Assembly: GCF_030643825.1 (NCBI RefSeq)
Contig: NZ_CP101717.1
Coordinates: 806,001-870,000 of the forward strand
Direction of reading: 5' to 3'
Length of the DNA: 64,000 nucleotides
Source: Salinispirillum sp. LH 10-3-1
Lineage (GTDB): Bacteria > Pseudomonadota > Gammaproteobacteria > Pseudomonadales > Natronospirillaceae
Part shown: positions 60,031 to 64,000 of the stretch, piece after piece
Position numbering within the stretch: position 1 is the stretch's first letter
How the letters are laid out: every line of letters starts with the position of its first letter
Made by a program: the position numbers and the translations under genes
The notes under the pieces: model-generated
Databases searched by the model: none
What the model was told of the DNA's origin: nothing
What the model saw: only the letters and a program-made list of their open reading frames with translations

Positions 60031-61433
60031 GCTCCACGCCCTCCTATAGCCACTACATTGGTATCAGCTTTACCGGTCAGCTTTGTGCAGAATTGCGCCC
60101 AGTCTTGCATCATGGGGCGACGTTCTTCGAGCAGAGTTTCACGCGCATATGCGCTGCGCACTTTGTTGGGGTCTTGGTGGGCTAGGGCAATTTCGCTCAA
60201 TTCGTCCCGGTACTTGTCAGACACTGACCGCGCCCACTCTTTGAACGTATTGCGCAAGCCATGAGGTGTGGCCACCTTAGCCATGCCTTTTTTGTCGGTC
60301 TGGTAGGGATCGAAGAAACCGGCTCCGCCTGCCTCAATGTCTGCTTTGTGCAGATCTCGCAAACGTTTTGATGCGGTGTTTTCTGACGGTGGGCGCTTGC
60401 CAAAGACAAATTCACCTTTACGGGGCAGTGTGGCTAATAGTTCCACAGCATGGTCAGGTAGCGGTACATCATGTGCCAGCCCCATCTTCATGTCTTCCGC
60501 TGGTACGTGCCATATACGGTTCACAATGTCTATGTCAGCCCATCGCGCATGACGCGCTTCACCGGGTCGTGAGGCGGTCAGTAACTGGAATTGTATCAAC
60601 CGTGCACCTATGGTCATGTCGGAGCTGATAGCGGCATAGAAACGCTGTGCATCGGACAGCATGACGGCGGGGCGGTGCTGTGGTTTGCCCAGTGTCTTCT
60701 TCTTGCCCTTGGGTGTCGGTAGCAGGTGTTTGAGCACGCCAAGGTCGGCAGGGTTGTCGCCGTGATAAAGGCCCTTTGCTCTGGCCTGATCCATGATGCG
60801 TGTTATGTTGCGGCGCACTTGGTTGTAAGTTTCGCGCTTTCCTTCTTCCAGCGGTATGCGCACAGCCTCCGCAATGTCGTTCGGTGTCAGATCGCCAACA
60901 ATACGCTTTCCAATTGCCGGGAAAGAATAGCGTTTCAGTTGGTTTAACTCTTTGCTGATCTTCTTTTCTGCGTCCCGTGCGCCACTTTCTTCCATACGGT
61001 TTGCCATGTAGTCGATTGCCAGATCCTCGAATTTTACTAAGCGGCTCTGTGCGGCTTCTCTTTCGGCTCTAGCCTTGCGCTTGTGCTCTAGTGGGTCGAT
61101 ACCATCAGCCACCATTGCGCGTATCTCTCTGGCCTTTTCACGCGCTCTGGCGAGCGTCACCACAGGGTAACTGCCTAGGCCTAGTTGCCGTTGTCTTCCG
61201 TCGATGCTAATGCGCAATATCCATGAGCGTGCACCCTTGATTTCTTTCTTTTTTGGTGGCTGGCACATTAGGGTTAGTCCTTCAGCTCCTTCGCCACCTA
61301 CGGCATGGTAAGCCGTTCGCGGCGTGCCCGGTTCGTTCCTCTTTTTTTGGTGTTCGAGGTGCTCTCCTTTGACCTCTGCATAGGTCAGGCTTTGAACCTG
61401 CTTGTCTGTAAGTGGTACCACACGACGGCCCAT
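60027..61433 (-). CDS. int: P4-type tyrosine integrase
   Basis: The 468-aa tyrosine recombinase has an N-terminal arm-binding domain (DUF4102-like, about residues 5-110: GLTLMCQPPKKKEIKGARSW, LGLGSYPVVTLARAREKARE), a core-binding domain (about 130-235) and the catalytic domain with R289 (TASRPGEAR), H391 and R394 (HGLRNTF), H419 (AHQDP) and Y429 (SAYARE). All catalytic residues are present. It lies 146 bp from attR and reads inward, the usual layout of tRNA-targeted islands. Confidence 0.95.
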   Translation of the reverse strand: MGRRVVPLTDKQVQSLTYAEVKGEHLEHQKKRNEPGTPRTAYHAVGGEGAEGLTLMCQPPKKKEIKGARSWILRISIDGRQRQLGLGSYPVVTLARAREKAREIRAMVADGIDPLEHKRKARAEREAAQSRLVKFEDLAIDYMANRMEESGARDAEKKISKELNQLKRYSFPAIGKRIVGDLTPNDIAEAVRIPLEEGKRETYNQVRRNITRIMDQARAKGLYHGDNPADLGVLKHLLPTPKGKKKTLGKPQHRPAVMLSDAQRFYAAISSDMTIGARLIQFQLLTASRPGEARHARWADIDIVNRIWHVPAEDMKMGLAHDVPLPDHAVELLATLPRKGEFVFGKRPPSENTASKRLRDLHKADIEAGGAGFFDPYQTDKKGMAKVATPHGLRNTFKEWARSVSDKYRDELSEIALAHQDPNKVRSAYARETLLEERRPMMQDWAQFCTKLTGKADTNVVAIGGRGA

Positions 61434-61578
61434 GAATAACCCTCAAATAAACCAACAAATAGGACTAAAAAAGGATGCTATAGGATAAGGCGCGATAAGA
61501 CAAGATATTTTGATTTGTCTAGTATTGGCAGGGGTTTTAGCGATTTATTGCGACGGGATAAAACAGCTTGATTAGATA

Positions 61579-61594
61579 GGCCTCTGGTACCAAA
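61579..61594 (+). other. attR: copy of the tRNA-Leu 3' end
   Basis: Exact 16-bp copy of 41324-41339 (GGCCTCTGGTACCAAA). It is immediately followed by a terminator, which fits the original 3' flank of the tRNA gene. Confidence 0.9.
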
Positions 61595-61601
61595 CACTGA
61601 A

Positions 61602-61634
61602 AAAGCCGATCAAAGCAATTTGGTCGGCTTTTTT
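61602..61634 (+). terminator. Original terminator of tRNA-Leu, now outside attR
   Basis: AAAGCCGATCAAA pairs with TTTGGTCGGCTTT (one G-T wobble), followed by a T run. Confidence 0.85.
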
Positions 61635-61964
61635 GTGTTTCCAGCACACCTACTTATCCTCTGGTCCCCCTTCTTTCCAGTTGGCACTTTATTCTGTGTG
61701 AGATGAAGGTCTGTCCTTTTGTCTGCACGCAGGTTAGATAAGACGTTCCGAACGTCCCTGTGTCGCTGCAACTGGCCATAGCTGGTACTCAAAGTACCCC
61801 GACTCAGTGTTGGGATTTTTAACGCATGACTATGTGCCATGTAAATCGTCTGCGCCATGCTGTTCCCTAGCCATAAGAAAATAGGCTCAAGTCAAAATAA
61901 ATGTGTCCCTTTTGTCCTTAATGTCGTATATTGCTTGTATGATATATCGGTGGAGCTCTTATAA
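61635..61964. other. Non-coding region between attR and the next gene
   Basis: A minus-strand frame of 82 codons (61610-61858) overlaps the tRNA terminator and resembles nothing; I do not call it. No RNA or repeat is evident. Confidence 0.5.
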
Positions 61965-64000
61965 ATGACTATGGCTGGATTGTCCGCGCGTCCTCGATTG
62001 CTGCTCGTAGAAGATGAGCCAATGCTATCTAAGCTACTTGTCACGAGCCTGCACCATTACGGCTTTGATATTAAAGCATGCTCCACTGGCGAAGAGGCGC
62101 TGGTCGAATTTGGGAAAAATGCAGTCGATCTCATTTTGCTAGATGTACATCTGCCCCAAATGTCGGGTTTTGATGTCTGCGAAGCAGTGCGCGCGGAGAG
62201 AAAAAATCCGTCAACGCCTGTAATCATGCTGACTGGAGCTGACGATACCGTTTCTATTCAAAGGGCCTTTAATGCTGGAGCAACAGACTTTTTGACTAAG
62301 CCTGTCAACCTACCTTTATTGAATCAACGGCTGCGATATGCACTCCGGAACAGGCAGAACGAAGAAGAAATGAAGCGAGCTCTGTATTTCCAGGAGCGTG
62401 CTAGCAAACTTGCCAAATTGGGGTATTGGTCATTCGATTACGCAAACGACAGGTTTGAACTGAATGAAGAAGCTCGGTTGCTTCTATCATTGGGCACGGC
62501 GGAATTTACCAATGAAACATTATTAAGCAGTGTTCACCCAGAGGATTTGCCTAGGCTTCTCATGATGCTTGCGGAGCAGCGAGAAGCGGAGCTGGAAGTG
62601 CGTGTGATTCTAGCAAAATCTAGCGAGCGAATAATCCATATCACGGCGACTATGTATGAGTCAGAGGCTGTAGTCATGCATGGTACATTCCAAGACATTT
62701 CCGACCAGCGAAGCACAGAGGACATGCTAGAGTTTCTACGCCTGCATGATGATGTTACTGGCTTACCCAACAAAAAAATGCTTCAACAGCATTTGAAGTC
62801 CTACCTTGGGGCGGAGGAGCATGGGGCAAACGTGGCGGTATTGGGTAATATCAGGTTGTTGCGTATCGGTCGTTGGGGTGAGGTTTATGGTCAAGAGACT
62901 GTTGATGCTCTATTAAAGAGAATCAGCAATGACTTCGTATTGAAACTTCGCAAACTAGATTTCGACGCGGAGTTATATTACTTAAGTGAGGGCAGCTTTT
63001 GCCTCGTAAGTCGATCGGCGAGTGTGAGCGAGACAGAAAAGCTGTTGCAGGAGTTAACAAAGCTGGCGAGTCTAGAATGGAAGCTGGATGGTGAATCTCA
63101 TACACCATCAGTAGCCTGCGGTGCTATTGATCTTACGTCTGCGCAGCAAAACTTGGATGTCCAGTTAGAGGGGCTTGCCGCTGCAATCGCGCGCGCTGAA
63201 ATGAATCCCAATAACACCGTCACTTGGTATAGACCTTTGTCCCGCAACGATACGCACCGAGAGTTATGTCTGGAGCAAAAGGTCAAAGAAGCGTTGCAGA
63301 ACCGTCAGTTTGACCTTTACCTGCAGCCACAAGTGCGGACTAATAGTGCAGAGAGTATTTGGGGCTTTGAGGCACTTTTGCGTTGGGTGAATTCGAATGG
63401 CCAAGTTTGTGCGTACTCTCCTGATGAGTTTCTTCCCGTCGTGGAGCGGTTAGGCTTAGCAGTGACTTTGGGTTACCAGGTTATTGATAAGGCCTTTGAA
63501 AAAGCGGTGTTACTGAAAAGTGCAGGTTTGAATGTCCGTTTAGGCGTTAATCTTGGAAGCGCTCAATTCGATGACCCACAATTAGTACCATACATCATGT
63601 CACGGCTCAAAGAGTCCGGTTTACAAGCCAGTGCAATTGAATTTGAGATAACCGAAAGTACCGCTATGTCCGACCCTCAACTGACTCTCAATAAGCTTTC
63701 TCAGCTCCGAGAAGAAGGGTTTCATATTGCTGTAGATGACTTTGGAGTTGGTTATTCATCCATGGAATATCTTTTGCGTTTTCCTCTGACCACTTTAAAA
63801 ATTGATCGTGCATTTGTGCGGAATATTGCTACCGATTCAAGTGCTAGAGCGATTGTGAAAGCTATTCAAACTTTAGCCTCTGGTCTAGGGTTAACGACGG
63901 TTGCTGAGGGTGTGGAAACGGAACAGCAACGAGAGTGGCTCAAGGAATTAGGAATTGATGTTATCCAAGGTTTCCACTATTCACCTGGTTTGCCATGTTC
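61965..64000 (+). CDS. REC-PAS-GGDEF-EAL c-di-GMP protein (3' end outside window)
   Basis: The visible 678 residues contain a receiver domain (RLLLVEDEPM, phosphoacceptor D60 in LILLDVHLPQMSG, K in FLTKPVNLP), a PAS-like domain (about 140-260), a GGDEF domain with its start (HDDVTGLPNKKML) but a degenerate active site (LSEGSF in place of GGDEF), and most of an EAL domain (FEALLRW, EITESTAM, DDFGVGYSSM, LKIDRAF, AEGVET). It is probably an active phosphodiesterase with a regulatory GGDEF. GGTGGAG precedes ATG 61965. Confidence 0.92.
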   Translation, partial: MTMAGLSARPRLLLVEDEPMLSKLLVTSLHHYGFDIKACSTGEEALVEFGKNAVDLILLDVHLPQMSGFDVCEAVRAERKNPSTPVIMLTGADDTVSIQRAFNAGATDFLTKPVNLPLLNQRLRYALRNRQNEEEMKRALYFQERASKLAKLGYWSFDYANDRFELNEEARLLLSLGTAEFTNETLLSSVHPEDLPRLLMMLAEQREAELEVRVILAKSSERIIHITATMYESEAVVMHGTFQDISDQRSTEDMLEFLRLHDDVTGLPNKKMLQQHLKSYLGAEEHGANVAVLGNIRLLRIGRWGEVYGQETVDALLKRISNDFVLKLRKLDFDAELYYLSEGSFCLVSRSASVSETEKLLQELTKLASLEWKLDGESHTPSVACGAIDLTSAQQNLDVQLEGLAAAIARAEMNPNNTVTWYRPLSRNDTHRELCLEQKVKEALQNRQFDLYLQPQVRTNSAESIWGFEALLRWVNSNGQVCAYSPDEFLPVVERLGLAVTLGYQVIDKAFEKAVLLKSAGLNVRLGVNLGSAQFDDPQLVPYIMSRLKESGLQASAIEFEITESTAMSDPQLTLNKLSQLREEGFHIAVDDFGVGYSSMEYLLRFPLTTLKIDRAFVRNIATDSSARAIVKAIQTLASGLGLTTVAEGVETEQQREWLKELGIDVIQGFHYSPGLPC

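Larger units (their letters stand above)
41338..61594. mobile_element. 20-kb integrative genomic island in tRNA-Leu(CAA)
   Basis: The island is bounded by the tRNA 3' end (attL) and a 16-bp direct copy (attR). It contains seven lipoprotein genes, a two-component system, degenerate mobile DNA and a P4-type integrase beside attR. No plasmid-transfer, replication or phage structural genes are seen, so it may need help to move or may be immobile. The terminator belonging to the tRNA now lies just outside attR. Confidence 0.88.

Noticed and set aside
41338-61594. Island as a prophage, conjugative element, CRISPR or anti-phage cluster
   Set aside because: No phage structural, replication, transfer, nuclease-repeat or toxin-antitoxin genes are visible; cargo is lipoproteins and a two-component system.
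61610-61858. Minus-strand 82-codon frame after attR
   Set aside because: It overlaps the tRNA terminator, shows no domain and no ribosome site.

Overview
The window looks like chromosome from a marine-type gammaproteobacterium of the Oceanospirillales/Pseudomonadales neighbourhood. The order ilvI-ilvH ... ilvC ... pssA-msrP-msrQ-16S-23S-5S is, from memory, the order of the Pseudomonas aeruginosa rrn/ilv region, here loosened by insertions and with ilvC inverted. NrdA carries an N-terminal ATP-cone region, and an IlvY regulator and an RpoE-RseA-RseB set are present. I cannot name the genus from sequence alone.

Layout. 1-4.4 kb: tail of a sugar ABC permease, then glutarate/lysine catabolism (glutaryl-CoA dehydrogenase plus CaiB-type CoA-transferase), a divergent GntR regulator and a TetR regulator. 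5-17.2 kb: branched-chain amino-acid synthesis (ilvIH, ilvC, ilvY), an EAL-HDOD signalling protein, a LytS/LytTR two-component pair, YitT and DsbA-like proteins, phosphatidylserine synthase and the MsrPQ periplasmic methionine sulfoxide repair pair. 17.2-23 kb: one rRNA operon with tandem promoters and no tRNA in either spacer. 23.2-28.6 kb: class Ia ribonucleotide reductase (nrdA, nrdB), preceded by a cobalamin riboswitch and tandem NrdR-like boxes. 28.6-41 kb: MATE exporter, AidB-like flavoprotein, sigma-E operon with its own promoter, two decayed genes, DMT exporter, Mpo1-like protein, the cobT-cobS-cobC operon for the last steps of B12 synthesis, and an EAL-CBS-GGDEF protein. 41.25-61.6 kb: a 20-kb integrative island in tRNA-Leu(CAA), bounded by a 16-bp repeat of the tRNA 3' end and carrying a tyrosine integrase beside the far end. 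61.6-64 kb: host chromosome again, with a REC-PAS-GGDEF-EAL protein running off the edge.

The island is the main accessory cargo. It holds seven large predicted outer-membrane lipoproteins, most with beta-propeller-type repeats (ELWxTDGTxxGT, PQQ-like, Ycf48-like), Ig-like or FN3 domains and, in one, a von Willebrand D domain. A NarL-type response regulator and a multi-spanning histidine kinase are divergently transcribed beside them. Two divergent promoter regions, 12 kb apart in the island, share an unusual motif and may be sites for that regulator. The integrase end is decayed: a sensor-regulator fragment, an internally deleted IS3-type element and a small gene cut off by that element.

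The second notable feature is a family of structured intergenic elements (five copies) that resemble the TwoAYGGAY candidate RNA. Each has two small hairpins with A[N]GGAY-type loops inside a long outer stem. The stem is perfect or nearly so in every copy but has a different sequence each time. Four copies form two composites of the same architecture (336 and 346 bp, two diverging elements about 100 bp apart), sitting precisely between gcdH and the CoA-transferase gene and between nrdA and nrdB. B12 links distant parts of the window: the riboswitch on nrdA and the cobTSC genes.
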